A stretch of 64,000 bases of DNA from Saxidomus purpurata (GCA_022818135.1 JAFMSR010000013.1:29098687-29162686); one strand, 5' to 3'; numbered from the stretch's first letter, positions 48,372 through 61,819 are shown. Notes: generated by a model not told the origin, from the sequence alone. Program-made: numbers and translations.

Positions 48372-48764
48372 GTTATTTCTGAAAATCATAACTGTGTCAC
48401 AGTGTGCATCAACTCCTACAACGTTGAATACCCAGTAGCTGAAATGCATTTTAGCGTGTATTTATCTGTTATCTGTTTCTAGCGGCACGAGGCCCTTCAT
48501 GTCTTGATCGCATTCGATTTTTGTAACTCATGTACAAACTTTGCACCTTATAATGGCATGCAGTATGTTCTTTTCCACAGTATTTAGACCCTGTGTGTAA
48601 ATTATATTTGCACAGGTTATTAATATTTTCTGAAATGCCTCTGCTTCCTTTAAGACATGCTTCGAAAACATGCGCGGCGTCTTTGATGCTTTGCGTCAAA
48701 ATTCGTAATGCTATTTATATGAACACTCATGCATTAGATCAAGATCTTTAATTTTCCATGTAAT

Positions 48765-49265
48765 AGGTGACTCAGGGTCTTGGCCAATATTGACCTAAGG
48801 GTATGATTTGAGCAAATAAACACACTAGATCGAAGACTATTAGACAAAACTATATTTGCACAGTCAAACTTGTGTTAAATACCACCTCTGAATGAAGACC
48901 AGCAGGGAGATCACAGTGCATTGTTCATTTATGGTAGAAACACCTGTGAATAAAGACCACATGCAAACAAAGACAACATTCGTAGCTTCCCAACATTTTT
49001 TTGTTATTTGGTCACATATTTAATTGTATATGTAAACATATGTTAAAATTATAACTCTTAGCTCAGAAGTTTTAGAGAAAAAATATTTAAAGTTTTTACA
49101 TTTGTTGCCAAACAGAATTATCCATTGAAGAAAATTGTTTTTATTAGTTAATAAGAACACTTCTTCGACGTGGGATTGAAATTCGTCTGAAAGTGTTGGA
49201 GGAGATGATGTTTGAATCAAAATATTGACGACGGACAACGCACGACAGATGATGGACATACATGT
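48765..49265. repeat. Dispersed repeat fragments
   Basis: 'Gtgactcagggtcttggcca' and 'ttgacgacggacaacgcacg' belong to the family at 17735-19376. Between them, 48866-48965 has 'gaagaccagcagggagatca', which reappears reversed at about 57915-57960. Confidence 0.6.
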
Positions 49266-52200
49266 AGCATCTCAGTTCAAGTTATTGAATAGAAATGGAA
49301 ATAACTTTCATTTCACAGGGTTTAGAACTTGGCAGTATTTGTGAAATGAAAACTGCACTATGGACTGAACAAAACAAATCTATCGGCCTTAGATATAACA
49401 GCAGTGTTATATTCTAAGACAGTTAAAATCGCACCACAGTATGTAAGAGACCAACGCAAAACGAGCTCCTGTAATTTTGAACGAGAAAAGGATTATCCAG
49501 ACGAAACTCAAATTAAATTAATCTATTTTTTCAATATATTTTGTTTATTACTTTTGAAAAATCAAATTAATTCTACAATCTATCTCGAAAGTAAACATGG
49601 TAAGACCATGAAAATGCTTACAATCTTACCGGTATAAAGTTAGCGATTTAGATTTATCCGTAGAGTAGAATTCTTTTCTTGCTATGTAAAAATAGTAAAT
49701 TAAAAACTGGTATTTGCTGATTAGTGGAGACAAGGCTTAGGAGTACATTGAGGTTCGGCGCAGACACAAAACAAATGACAAAAATGAGCAAATTTGCACG
49801 TAAACGTAGCAAAAATAATATTAGAGAATTCTGAAGTATATGTGATGAAAGCTTTCTATCGCAGGTGTATGTAATGCTCATTGAAATGTTAAATTGTGGA
49901 AGATATTTTTAAGTTGAAAGTATAAAATACTACTCGTAAGTGTGAAAAAAGTACAAACAGAATATTCCAGCAATAAATAAATCATTCGAATACGAATTTC
50001 AAGTTTCAGCTTGTTTTTTTTTTTTTGCTTTTTTTGCAAAAAGCACGTCTAGACAACGTACCAAAATAAGAACGTATGTCGCAAAGATGTCTTCCTTGTT
50101 CTATTGCAATTTTAGTATTATGTTCATAATTTATGATAATATGAAGCATTGTTATTATGTAATGTAATATTTTTGTATTAGTCTGGCCTTATAAAAAATG
50201 TATCTTTGTAAACAAATTATTATCAAACAAGCAACTGTTTGGCCTTTGAAAACTCAAGCCAGCGGATATAAATCTATGCTGTTAACAATCATGAAATGAT
50301 AACGAAAGCAGTATTAGGCATGTGGTCAACTTCATTCTGTAATAAGTTATCATCGTCACTATTTCTTACATTTATCAAAAACCATTTAAATTTTAAAGAT
50401 GATTAATGAAATTAAGAAATGCTTGCATACAGTTCATAAAAGATAATGTGTCAGTGCTGTAAAAAATGAACATTCACTTGCAGAACTGAGATCTCCGTTT
50501 GTAAACTCTGTAAAGAAACAAATACAGATATCACGAAACACATAGTAGCAGAATATAAATGCGTTTATCAACGCAGAAATATATTCTTATCATGTATCCA
50601 AAACAGAAATGGCTATTTTATCTCTCTGTATTTTACCGCAGTAGAAGTGAACATTTTGTTCGGTGCTAATTGGATCCTGATACCCTATTACCTCAACAAA
50701 ACGATGTTGAAGAATCCAGGCGCTATATAAGCTTACTTGCCAGTATATCTATGACATCATACAATCGTATGAAAAACTACCTTAATTCAGGATACAGTTA
50801 CTCAGTTGTTTCTCACCTTATTGTCCTTAGTCCACCTTGTGTTTCGTTTTTCGGCAAGGCGTATCCCAGGGTCATTACGTGTTTTTTTCTCATATAAACT
50901 TCTTTCATCCTTAAATAAATGCTTCAAATTGGCTGTTAAGTTATAAGACAAATATATACATGTATATGTTTGAACATATTTGTATAAAGTAAACATGCAT
51001 TACTAAATACATTCATTCTCTTGCACTGCATGAACTTTGTATGTAGTAATAGACTACAAGTAAGATGTTTTGTACTATATTCTGTGTATAATTATGAACG
51101 TTCTTTTGTTCACATAAATATCCATTTGTTCATTTTGCGCTTTATACTGTGCACAGTTGTGTAGTTGTCCATGCATGTATATTATGTTCTTTCCTTTTAT
51201 GACCTTCGTTCTTTCTATTTGTTTATATAATTACATTTTATTTTTGTCTTTATGTGAATCACTGAAAAGTGGAAATAAACAGTATATATACATTTATCAG
51301 AACCATTCAAAATTTAAAAGATGATCAATGAAATGCTTGCATAATGTTCATGTAGAATAATGTCAGTGATGTAAAAAATGTATTCGTATCCGAATTTACT
51401 ACTACTGCACAGAAAGGTATGACGTGCATGCTAGAAAAGAGTTAACTCTTATATTACCCAATGAATAATGAGCTGTACAACAAAATATAGGCAACTCTTT
51501 ACAATATTCAACTTTAGAAATATGAAAGGATCAGTGAATGACAGTACGAACAAAAGTATCTTTAAAAAAGATACTCGTCCGTAGTAGCCAATGTGTTTTA
51601 AAGATATTTGGCGTAAAAGAATGAACAAAAATGTCCGACGATACTCGCACCTATTTACTTTAGTCCACGTATTGCAGAAACCAAACAATATAAAAACTAT
51701 TCATTATCTGTTAGTTCAATATTATGTTGAAAAAAGAGTATCGTTCTACTAGTACTGACATCTTAAAGGGCTGAATTACAAAAACAATTATTAATCACAA
51801 TGTAACTTGCAGACATGTAGTTAAGATATTTGGTTGCTATGTCTTTCTGTTATTTTATGTCTTCAACTATGTCTACAAATTGAAATTATTCGTTTACGGA
51901 ATTAATTTTAATGTTAATTGTTTTTATCCTAGCATTTGCTTGCGACTAGTATTAATGAAAAGATTGTGTAGTGTGCCGTGAACTTCAGTTGTTTTGATGC
52001 AGACAAAATTATCTAATTTCTGCTGCAGAGAACATGACCGTTCTCTATATATTTCTGCAGAAACAAAATGTTTAAACAAAGTACATGAATATATCACCTT
52101 GAATGTTAAAGTACCATTAGTGCTTTCGGTATTCAAATGTAGATTCTAAATTTACGGATAGAATAATGATAGAACTGTGTTATTTTTAGTCTAAAACAAG

Positions 52201-54889
52201 GTTGGCGTATACATTTCTTTCAAAATGTTGCCGCTTCTTTTGTTGTATTTCCAATCTAATTATCATTCAACAAACACTGCGCTATACGTTTACATCCAAA
52301 GTGCTAATGCAACTTTAAAGCATAATATGATTACACAGTTATTAGTAACTCCCATCCTGCTGGTTTTTATTTTTCAAAAAAGTAATACACCGACGGTTTT
52401 AAAACTTGCCACCAGTGTCAAAGAGTGGCTCTCTAGGGTTTTGATTCAATAGGTGTTCAGCTTGCAAAAGCACAAATAACGCCTTGCAAATGAAGAGAAG
52501 CCAAACACACAGGGCGTTAGTTGTTCAGTGTATTATTTATTGTAAGTGCGCATGCATATGCAGTGTTACCGTGAAAATGAAAATAAGTATGGGACGCCGC
52601 TTGTGTAGATGTTGTTAATAATATGCTTACTGATGGTCTATGGGAGTATGGGGCTAGGTGAAAATATTTGGAGATACACATTCTATACATTAACAAACAA
52701 AACAAAAACCACGAGAACAACAGACAATCGACATACCAATAAGACAGGCAAATACAGACAGGATACAGACAAGTTACACTAATCATGAACATACTATCTA
52801 AATTTAAACCCGGTTGACTCCATGTGTGAATATTGAAAGTGGAATCGGTATAGTAAGAATATCTCTTATGCATTGCAATGTTGCAGCTTAATGAAACACT
52901 TTTGATTTATTATAAATAAATTAAAGTACATATTATAGTCCTCTGGAATCAAAATAACTCATTTCATACATTAAGTTAGAGACATATAGGTCAAAAATAA
53001 TATCGATTAATAATAAACCGATTTTAAATGCGTGGTCAATATGTCATTGTCCTTGATCCTCTTAGTGACCTCAAAATAAAAAGGGCTCATCTACTGCCGA
53101 TGACTAATGTTCCTATTCTGGGTCAAAGCCTTATGTTATTGAGCGAAAGGCAATGATCTAACGACCGGCTTACGGCCACCCACTTCTTCGAAGGGTGGGG
53201 GCATCAAAATCACATAGAAAGTTTAAATAAATCATTTCTGTTGATCCATTTAGCATAATATGAAACGTTCATTCTGATCGGCTGACAGCTTAAAACTTTG
53301 TCTCGATAACAAGCAACATGTTAGCGGCCAAAAGATTCAAGACACAGGATAACTGTCTAAACATTCAATTACTGTATTTGTGCTGGATTATCGGAGATTT
53401 TCGTGAGGTGAAAGACACATTTAAGCGCAGTGCGAATATTATGTAGAAAATTCGCAAAGAAATAAGTGTAGATTTTTCGGAATGAAGATCGCCGCGAACA
53501 TTGCAAAAATTAGAAAATCAGGGATATTTCTGCGCATGCAGTGAGTCAGTTTTTTCTGTCGAGAAAATATATTCTTTTACAGAGCAAAAAATAATACTTT
53601 TAACTTTAATTTTACACGCTGCAATAGCTGTATGTAAATTACTTGAGAAATGATAGTATGATAAATGTGGGTCAAATCATATTGTACAATTTGTTATGAG
53701 TCTGCAAACAGAAATTACTCGCCCGCAGAATTCATTTAAAAGTCATAGGCATTTTTCTGGCTTTTGCTCATCGCTAGAATTAATGAAAACAGTGTTTAAT
53801 ATGTCATGAGCCACAGTTGCTGAGGAGAAACGATTTGATTTGTATTGTTGTGAAAGTTCACATTCATATACAGCTAAATAGACACACAAAATATGATGTC
53901 CTGGGAGCCGTGACACGAGGAGGACTATTTTTTTGGCAAAAAAGCACTGAAGGAAAAGTCAGAAAGGGAAAGAAAAGAAAAACAAAGCAAGAATATTTAG
54001 CATGTATCTATATTGTGCTCAATTCAATAAATGGACACGTCGATCTTTAAATTTGGATAGTACCATTTATTGTTTAAAATGGGTGCTCTGTAAAGAATTA
54101 CAAACTAAATAGAGAAAAGTGCGATCATGATAAGCGTTCAAATTTGTGCAGCCTGACCATGATCTGCACTGGTCGCAGGGGCAGAACTACTTCCATGCAG
54201 TTTTAAATTTCTGAGATACCAAATTTTACTGTTTATCTAGTTTATCTAGTTTATATGTTTATAATGATAGTATTTTTCAAACAAAAAATATGTTGCTGTC
54301 AGACGTAAAAGCATGCCTTAACCGAGTTAATACAAACATAGATAATGTCATAATTGGCCTTTTTGTTTTTTACATTTGATATTTCAACGAGTGTTAAGTT
54401 TACTCGGTTATATACTCCATGTGCTATTTCCCACAGGACGGTCTGTTGAACGTTCTCCCTAATAATATCTTATAACCAGATCTATCATAAGCGAGGGTTC
54501 ACGTAAACATCCTCGTGTTATTATTGGTGACTTTCTTCATATAAAATGAAATACATTTTGAAAATTGTTTTTGCTAAGTAGTTTTTCCCATCGAAAGAAA
54601 ATATGTTTGCTTTTCATAGCCTAACTGAATAGATATATTTTAAATATGTGATTGACTCTATCTCTATTCGCGCCAAGACAATTACAATCTCCTGAAAATC
54701 GTAATACTCTCGTTATCTCGAACTCTTGTTCAGTCGCATTTCTGCTTGTGCCAAAATAATGTGTTGGTCCTGCCGATGTATTTTCGAAAATGTAATCCGT
54801 TAAAGCCTACGGTGTATACTGGTTCCACGGCTTCGATATCCCGAAATGCAAGACGGTATGCAAGAAAAAGTTTCTACCATGAGATACTT
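49266..54889. other. Long intergenic region with no recognisable gene
   Basis: AT-rich. Open frames are short and not protein-like; the longest (118 codons, minus strand 52517-52873) shows no domain, no splice context and odd composition. A fragment with 'cctgaccatgatctgcactg' at about 54155-54175 looks like a dispersed repeat. Confidence 0.45.
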
Positions 54890-54999
54890 GGTTCAGATGG
54901 AAATATCCGTCATTGAGGGTAACTGTTTCGCGGGAACTCGGCAGAGCCTCGTTCCCGCCAAAACAGTTACCCTCAATGACGGATATTTCCATCTGAACC
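54890..54999. repeat. Long near-perfect hairpin (48-bp stem)
   Basis: The left arm 54890-54937 starts GGTTCAGATGGAAATATCCG and ends CGGGAAC. The right arm 54951-54999 is its reverse complement except for one small difference in the TTTCGCGGG/TTTTGGCGGG part. The loop is 13 nt. No flanking duplication or reading frame. Confidence 0.92.
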
Positions 55000-56327
55000 G
55001 CGTGCTCATGTAAGAATCTTATATTATTATAGGTACAACACAAGGACGAGCTGTTTTTTAGAATTAGATTATAGCTAAAATGGAAACGTATGTCCGCAAC
55101 ATCCATTTTTGTAGTTCATAAATTCTTAATAGATCGAAATAGATCGAAAAAACACTCATTGAGTTCAACATACCTCCTTACACTGACTGTAATTTTCATA
55201 TATGAAATCATTTCAGTTCATTGTAACATAGAAGCCGCAATTTCTGTTACATCCGAAGTGGTAACGCGACTTTAAAAATTACAAGAAAACAAATTTTTAT
55301 GAAATATAGTGCTGTACAGTATTAAACTACATATGACAAATTTGTACGGCTGTTTAAATGTAATACAGACAGAAACTTTAGTTGGCGTGATATTATATTT
55401 TTTGTACATTGCACAACTGTTTCTTTTTCATGGTACACATTCCAAAATACCTTCATGAAATAAAAAAAGTATGTGGGTAATTTCGGATACTGAATTGACA
55501 TAACTGATTCCTTACACACGATAGAACTTCATTCCATCTTATAATTATATAAAAAAGGACCGTCAATTGTAAACTGACACTTTCAGAATTAAATCCGTCG
55601 TATGTAAACAATGATTAAAGTTCCATTAGAATTTTAAATACTCATTTGTTAAACGATGCACTTTTAGATAGAATTAGTTAGATGGAGTAGTGTTCTATAT
55701 TTATTCTACAACAATGATGATTGTTTCATATTCTGTGGAATTTTCGTGAAAAGCGTTCTCGGACAGCGTATCTTATTTTTGCAATATCATTGAAAAACAC
55801 TGTGTTGTATTTATAGAATGTGCATTTTATTTTAAAGCAATATAAAGAATGTTTTTCGAATAAAAAACGGCCAATATTGCCGGAAAGATATCTTTTTTTG
55901 TATTATAAGAGTGTTTTAGTAATTTTACCCCCGAAGTGCTAATTGGAATCAAAACGCTGCCGGGAAACGATTTTTATGAAGTACAGTGCTGAATTGTATT
56001 TAAAAGTTTGACAAATGTCAGAAGTCACCCGAATTAAGCGGTTAGTTACCACCAGCTTTCAGTATTGTTAGAACATACCTTACATCTAGCAGATTATATT
56101 CTCGAAACATAGATAATATGTGTAATGAACGTACAATGAAAAATGAATAAAATTTTCAAGAACATCATAGGGCGAAAAATGCCTCATTTTTCCACAATTA
56201 ATATATATACACGAAGCCTTCTGTAATAAATCGGTATCCACACATTACTTGTACAACAACAACTCTACATACATTATGAATGGTTTACAGTACTTCAACA
56301 TATTTTAAACCGCTGCTTTTATCTATG
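55000..56327. other. Intergenic region
   Basis: AT-rich DNA with no exon, repeat or RNA gene that I can recognise. Confidence 0.4.
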
Positions 56328-56765
56328 GCATGCGAAATGCACATTTAATTTAATTCTTTAAACTATAGGTTTAACTGTTAAACCCAGGGTTTAACAACTC
56401 TTAAACCCCTAGTTTCAGGTGCCGTTTGCACATTAATTCTTAAACCGTGGTTTAAAGTCTTAAACCGTAGTTTAAAGTCTATTAAACCCATAGTTTAAGA
56501 GACGACAAATCAAATGAGCTGAATAATCTAGGGTTTTACGCGCCAAATGCACATTAATTCAGTTAACTCTTAAACCTATAGTTTAACAACTCTTAAACCC
56601 ATAGTTTCAGGTGCCGTTTGCACATTAATTTCTTAAACCGTGGTTTAAAGTCTTAAACCGCAGTTTAAAGTCTGTTAAACCCATAGTTTAAGAGACAACC
56701 AATCAAATTAGCTGAAACCCTGGTTTAAAGTGTCACGTGACACACTTTTTGACGCACTAATAAAA
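56328..56765. repeat. Left TTTAAACC-rich inverted arm
   Basis: Two tandem copies of a roughly 200-bp unit. Each has 'aaatgcacatt', 'cccatagtttcaggtgccgt', 'ttaaaccgtggtttaaag', 'ttaaacccatagtttaagag' and 'caatcaaat(t/g)agctgaa', the second ending 'gtgtcacgtgacac'. Many parts are small palindromes. The whole arm is the reverse complement of 60695-61182. The first copy lacks about 70 bp that the matching copy on the right keeps. Confidence 0.9.
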
Positions 56766-57604
56766 CGAATGATATACGTGTTGAGAATCGGTATTTGGTC
56801 AATTTTTAATGTCGCATTTTAAATTTGATTTAGTTTGTACATTATAAACAATTATTTGGACAATTTCTATGATCTCTGGATGTAGTGCAGATGATCTGAC
56901 AGCGTTATTTTTTGTGTATCTCGCCATAAAAAGTAATTTTTGATATGAAAAGAAATTAGCGCATACTTGTTGTTTTTTTAAATTCATTTATTCATTCAAT
57001 ACAATAGTTCTTTATATATGCGTTTTTACCCATTTTTTCAAAGACGCCCTCGTGAAAAACCAACGACGGCCACAAAGACTTGAAATTGCTTGTATATTTG
57101 TAATAATAAATTGCATATAACTTTGACAACCAATCACCTAGGTCTGCCTTTAGCAGGCTGTTGTAAAACATTAGAAGTACATGTATGTTGTAATAATTTG
57201 GTTGAACTCTTGTGTAAAATGTCACTACTTACCTGAACGATTATTTGACAATTTTCAATATTTCGGATGTTAAATAAGAAAAATTGGTTACACGGTCCTA
57301 GTATGACAGAATACCGTATATGAAAAAACTACATTTCCCAAAACAAATGTACTTGTAACAAGTTTTGTACAAAAAAAAACATATATCATAGACTTAAATT
57401 TCTCATACGAAACCCGGAATGATCGAGCCAATCCGAAATTGAATTACACTTTATACACAAATAGGCAACTGAATTGATAAATTTGGTCATAGCGCCACTA
57501 TGTAACGGCGTGACATCATGTTACTATGGGGGCTGCTAGTCATTTTAACAGGCGGGCAGTTTACATAAACATTGTTTTCTGCTAAATACCAGTACTAGAC
57601 TCCT

Positions 57605-57668
57605 CTTCTCCGTTTGAAACTAACAATTTTCTCACATAAAGAGACATGGTCGGTAGGAATACTCGATT
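57605..57668 (-). repeat. SINE body fragment
   Basis: 'Ttctcacataaagagacatg' followed by 'gtcggtag' matches the body of the SINE at 40920-41062 in the same orientation; the tRNA head is missing. Confidence 0.55.
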
Positions 57669-57682
57669 ATATGTGGTGCACG

Positions 57683-57830
57683 ACATTTCGTCGAAAGACA
57701 TTTCGTCGACTACGACACTTCGTCGAATAAGATAGTTGGTCTAATACGACAGTATGTCGAAGACAAGACTTCGATAAATGGTCGAAAATTAGTTTTAACA
57801 CTATAACATTTGGTCGAAAACTGTCAAACT
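57683..57830. repeat. Short palindromic TTTCGTCGA array
   Basis: Repeated 'cgacatttcgtcgaaa'-like units, about 16 bp, decaying to the right ('ggtcgaaaa'). TTCGACGAA-type cores are palindromic. Confidence 0.65.
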
Positions 57831-58019
57831 GTAAAATAATCCCTTTTTTATTGATTTATATTCTTTACGCTTACGTTGTGAACAAAAATTGGATACAATG
57901 GTTTAATATATCAATAGTGCACGGCGATCTCCCTGCTGGTCTTTAGTCATAGGGTGGGCTCTATTCGGAGATGGTCTTTATCATAGGTTTGATGTTAATA
58001 GTTTGTACTAATTCAATTT

Positions 58020-58168
58020 AGATCGATTGTGAAGAAATCTTGAACCTTATGGGGTCACTGTCAAGTCCGCTTCCTGGAAAAACAGTACTGGTGTCCTAAC
58101 CCCGGTGGGGCTCGAACCCGCAACATTCTGGATGAGCGGCAGACACCTTAACCTCTACATCACCACTC
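58020..58168 (-). repeat. tRNA-derived SINE
   Basis: On the minus strand 'gtgatgtagaggttaaggtg' is an A-box region and 'gcgggttcgagcccc' an intact B box with its T arm. It is followed by a body ('gacaccagtactg', 'gaagcggacttgac'). The D arm and acceptor do not fold properly, so not a working tRNA. Confidence 0.6.
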
Positions 58169-58532
58169 TCTCATATTCATGATATAGGATAACTAGATAT
58201 AATTATCATATTTTATGACAAATTGAATAATATTTAAACCTCCGTCCTAAAAACGTTACATTAGGACCCAGTTTAAACTGAAATGGGGTTAAAGTGGATC
58301 AGGTTTATGACCCTTCGTTGTTTTATTACCTGTCTCTTATCGGGATATTGCCTACGGCTAAAGTCGTGCCTTGCTTCTTATAGTACTATATCGGTCTGTA
58401 TTCTCTGAAGCTTAAAACATTTTACCGGATATAATTTTTTATAAGAACCTGTTAAAATCAAGTTAACCAATAATATACAGTCGCGGCAGAATAAGTTAAG
58501 TGTTTTCATGTTTCCAGTATAATGTTATTTTT

Positions 58533-58561
58533 GGCCTGGGGACTGAAAGTCCCCAAGGCCT
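58533..58561. repeat. Short hairpin near duplication edge
   Basis: GGCCTGGGGACT-GAA-AGTCCCCAAGGCC, stem of 12 bp with one bulged A. About 27 bp from the end of arm B of the inverted duplication. Confidence 0.7.
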
Positions 58562-58587
58562 AATAAGTTAGTATACCACATTTCAAA

Positions 58588-59270
58588 CCCTGCAAGAATT
58601 TTAGCCGTGCTATGTGCGAATAACAACTGTAAACATGCGCTATGCGAAAGTAGTGCAAGACAGACCAGATCAATCTTCTGTTTGAATGCCGCATATGATA
58701 AGAACATGTTACAAATAAAAATAGTACATAAAACTTCAAACGACTGCAGGAAGGTATATAGCTTACGGGCTGCATTACACATTTTTTTCTGTTTTAGAAA
58801 TTAATGCGCTGTTAGCTGATTACGGAAGATAATCATATGCATATCACGGAAAAGTACGGATATTTACGGAAATTTACGAAAACGTACGAAGCTTGATATA
58901 AGAGTTTGTAGTTTGATTTTCAAATTTCCGATGTTATTTCATTGACAACTTTGTTATTTACGAACGATAACATATATATATTACCTAAAAATAAATGTCT
59001 CTAAAAAAAGATATAATTTACGTACATTCCCGAGAAGGAACTAACGTGATCAAATTCACCCGCCATTTATCGAGGACGCTGCATGTCGAGGCCCAGTGAA
59101 CGGTTTCACTGATTACAACTACAAGGTAACCCAGAATCATTTTTGGTTTTCTCTGTTATACACATTGTACAGTACTGTATTTATATTTCATTGCTGGTAT
59201 TGCTTTGTTTATTTCTGTTTCAAGGTCTTGTCATTGGTACACAATAATTTTCGATCCACATCATTAGATC
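58588..59270. repeat. Arm B of a dispersed inverted duplication
   Basis: Reverse complement of 30240-30902, with scattered differences. It ends at 'tttcgatccacat'. The LINE fragment next to arm A is absent here. Confidence 0.85.
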
Positions 59271-60419
59271 ATATCGCTTGAAGTTGTACAAAGCGCAGAT
59301 CGAATTATTTGTACTGGCTTAAACATTTTATAATGTTGACTATGTGATTATTTTTCATTTAACGTACATTTCATAATAAAACAAACTTCCCTGTCACCCA
59401 TATATTTGTGAATCATTCATTCTGTGTCCTATATTGAATTTCGTCCTCTGCACATTTCGACCCGCGCTTTAGGTAAGATTCAACGCAGAACACGTAGGTG
59501 AAAAGTTGTTTTTCGGGGAGTTAACCTATAGCCCCCAGGCCTTCAGCGCTCACAGCGCTTTGATTCTTTATAAGTTTCTAACATGTGTCAGAAAAAATGT
59601 CAACGTCAAGGCTAATACACGCCACTGACGTAATCAACTCGCGATAAAATTTAAGTTATTTTATAATCATAAACGGCATGATAAATGTAACATTTCCTAC
59701 TTTTAATGAATGTGCTTTTTCATTTTTCTGAGACTTGACTAATTTGATCTGTTTTAAGTTTAAAATCGAAATTGTCATATTACTATACTTATGTATAGTA
59801 TACTTACTGTATGATCAGGTAAATTAAAACGCGCAAAATGTGACCATGTTTACCTAAAAAAACAGTTAATCCGTTTAACTTGCGTATAAGCTATAACAAC
59901 TATGAAAAAATTTAAGAATCACAAACGGGTTAGAATAAAACAATCATTCTAGATTATGGTGATATAAAACATTTAAAAAGGAAATGGGACTGTTTTTAAG
60001 TTTTGTTTAAAAATGTATTGTCGCACAGATGTCCCATAATGTTGCTCTAACACTTCCGAGTGATCGGTCCGTCTGCTCTCTTATTGATGTTTTATGGCCG
60101 GACATTACGTAACATTTATAATGACCTGTAATAAGATACTTAAGCTGTATATTTGTTTTGTGCTTTCTATTTAAAAAAAAAACCCTAAAATCTGTTAGTG
60201 AAATGGATACTTGTTTATGCTCTAAATGAATGTTTTATCTAAAACTATATACATAGATATTTTTCCATTATTTGTAATACAAGTCGGATCTAGACCGTCA
60301 TATTTTTCCGACCAAGTATTCAGTACTAAGTACCAAGGACAACACAATAAAGAGCAAGCTTTTATTTCCATTGCGGTCTTTTATTTTTTTTAGAGACAGA
60401 AGCAGATACAATGGGAGTC

Positions 60420-60520
60420 CGGGTACCAGACCCTAGCTCTTTTTACGAATAGACCCCTTGGTTCTTTAAAATGCCCCGTGTATAGCACCGATACACGCGA
60501 GACTACCTCTGGGTTTCTAA
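60420..60520. repeat. Repeat module shared with 22985-23098
   Basis: See the copy at 22985; 'cttggttctttaaaatgccc' and 'atagcaccgatacacgcgag' are the matching parts. Confidence 0.5.
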
Positions 60521-60694
60521 CCAGTTCATCATAACAGTTACTTATTATATTACAAAAATCCCCTAAATCACATCCGAAGATAACATATAGATAAATAGTT
60601 GTTTATAATGTATATACTAAATAGCATTTAAATTGCAAAATTCAAAATAAAGCAAATATCGATCCCAACATGTATTATATTCGCCTATCATATT

Positions 60695-61182
60695 TGTGCG
60701 TCAAGCACGTGACACTTTAAACCGTGGTTTCAGCTAATTTGATTGGTTGTCTCTTAAACTATGGGTTTAACAGACTTTAAACTACGGTTTAAGACTTTAA
60801 ACCACGGTTTAAGAATTAATATGCAAACGGCAGACGAAACTATATGTTTAAGAATTAAACCTAGGTTTTAACGGAATAAGTGTGCATTCGGCGCGTAAAA
60901 CCATAGATTAATGTCTGAAACCACAGTTTAAGGTAAATATGTATGTAATTGTCTTTTCAACGGGTCACGTGACACTTTAACCGTGGTTTCGGCTCATTTG
61001 ATTGGTGGTCTCTTAAACTATGGGTTTAACAGACTTTAAACTACGGTTTAAGACTTTAAACCACGGTTTAAGAATTAATGTGCAAACGGCACCTGAAACT
61101 AGGGGTTTAAGAGTTGTTAAACCCTGGATTTAACAGTAAAACCTATAGTTTAAAGAATTAATGTGCATTTCTCTTGCCATAT
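60695..61182. repeat. Right TTTAAACC-rich inverted arm
   Basis: Two copies of the same 200-bp unit in reverse orientation to 56328-56765. Both arms end outward in AAATGCACATT next to 'tatggca', and inward in 'cacgtg' with 'ttgacgcac'. GTCACGTGACACTTTAAACC occurs at the inner side of both units. Confidence 0.9.
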
Positions 61183-61442
61183 TATGATCGATAATGACTG
61201 GAATGCTTAGCTTAAACTTTTAGATTAAGTTATAATACTTCAGATTATTCTATCATTTATGTTTTTTATGTTATTTAGTTTGATAATCGGTCATAGGGTA
61301 TGTCCCTTTAACTAGTATGCCCTCGACTTCTCTGAAGCCCTAGAATGTTTTCCGCTAAACAGTCATGACTTCCATCAATGTGTATGCATAAATATGGAAA
61401 TGGTGGAAAATTCAGAAGACTAAATTAATCTAAGAGTACAGC
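61183..61442. other. Intergenic spacer before C1q gene 2
   Basis: No feature recognised. Confidence 0.35.
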
Positions 61443-61448
61443 TTTATT
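61443..61448 (-). terminator. Candidate poly(A) signal of C1q gene 2
   Basis: AATAAA on the minus strand about 370 nt past the stop, at the place matching that of gene 1. Confidence 0.5.
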
Positions 61449-61819
61449 TCAAAAGAACATGATAAGTTACATAACTAAAGTTATAACACACTTTGCACCC
61501 CGGCTGGTTTATAAGCATCAGTACTTATGCGTATAACCAAACACTCGTATGCTTCTGATCAATTCTAATAAACTGTGATTCTGAAACATAATTATATTTA
61601 ATATGTATGCATATTGTATATGCGTCAAAGAGTATACATGTATTTGTAATGATACATTTGCTGTGGATAGAACAAACGTTGGTTTTCATATTAGGCCTGT
61701 AATTCTATTCAAAAGTATGAAACGTTATATAACTCTGACTTTCACATGCAGCACGTAAACACACAGTCATAGTCAATCATGAAACACATGGAGAGTACCG
61801 GCACCTTGCTTTATTTTCT

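Larger units (their letters stand above)
56766..60694. other. Interior of the 4.85 kb inverted-arm block
   Basis: No transposase, integrase or polymerase frame. It contains SINE pieces (57605-57668, 58020-58168), a TTTCGTCGAA array (57683-57830), a hairpin (58533-58561) and arm B of the inverted duplication (58588-59270). The part from 59282 to 60400 is AT-rich and featureless. Confidence 0.45.

Noticed and set aside
48469..48699. 76-codon Cys-containing minus-strand frame just upstream of C1q gene 1
   Set aside because: No signal peptide, no recognised domain and no splice sites of good quality; could be 5' flank.
52517..52873. 118-codon minus-strand frame
   Set aside because: Composition is unlike protein, no domain, no exon borders; probably chance.
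40980..58168. Functional tRNA genes at the tRNA-like heads (40980-41060, 44215-44280, 58092-58168)
   Set aside because: B boxes are good but acceptor and D stems do not pair and each is fused to a SINE body or remnant.
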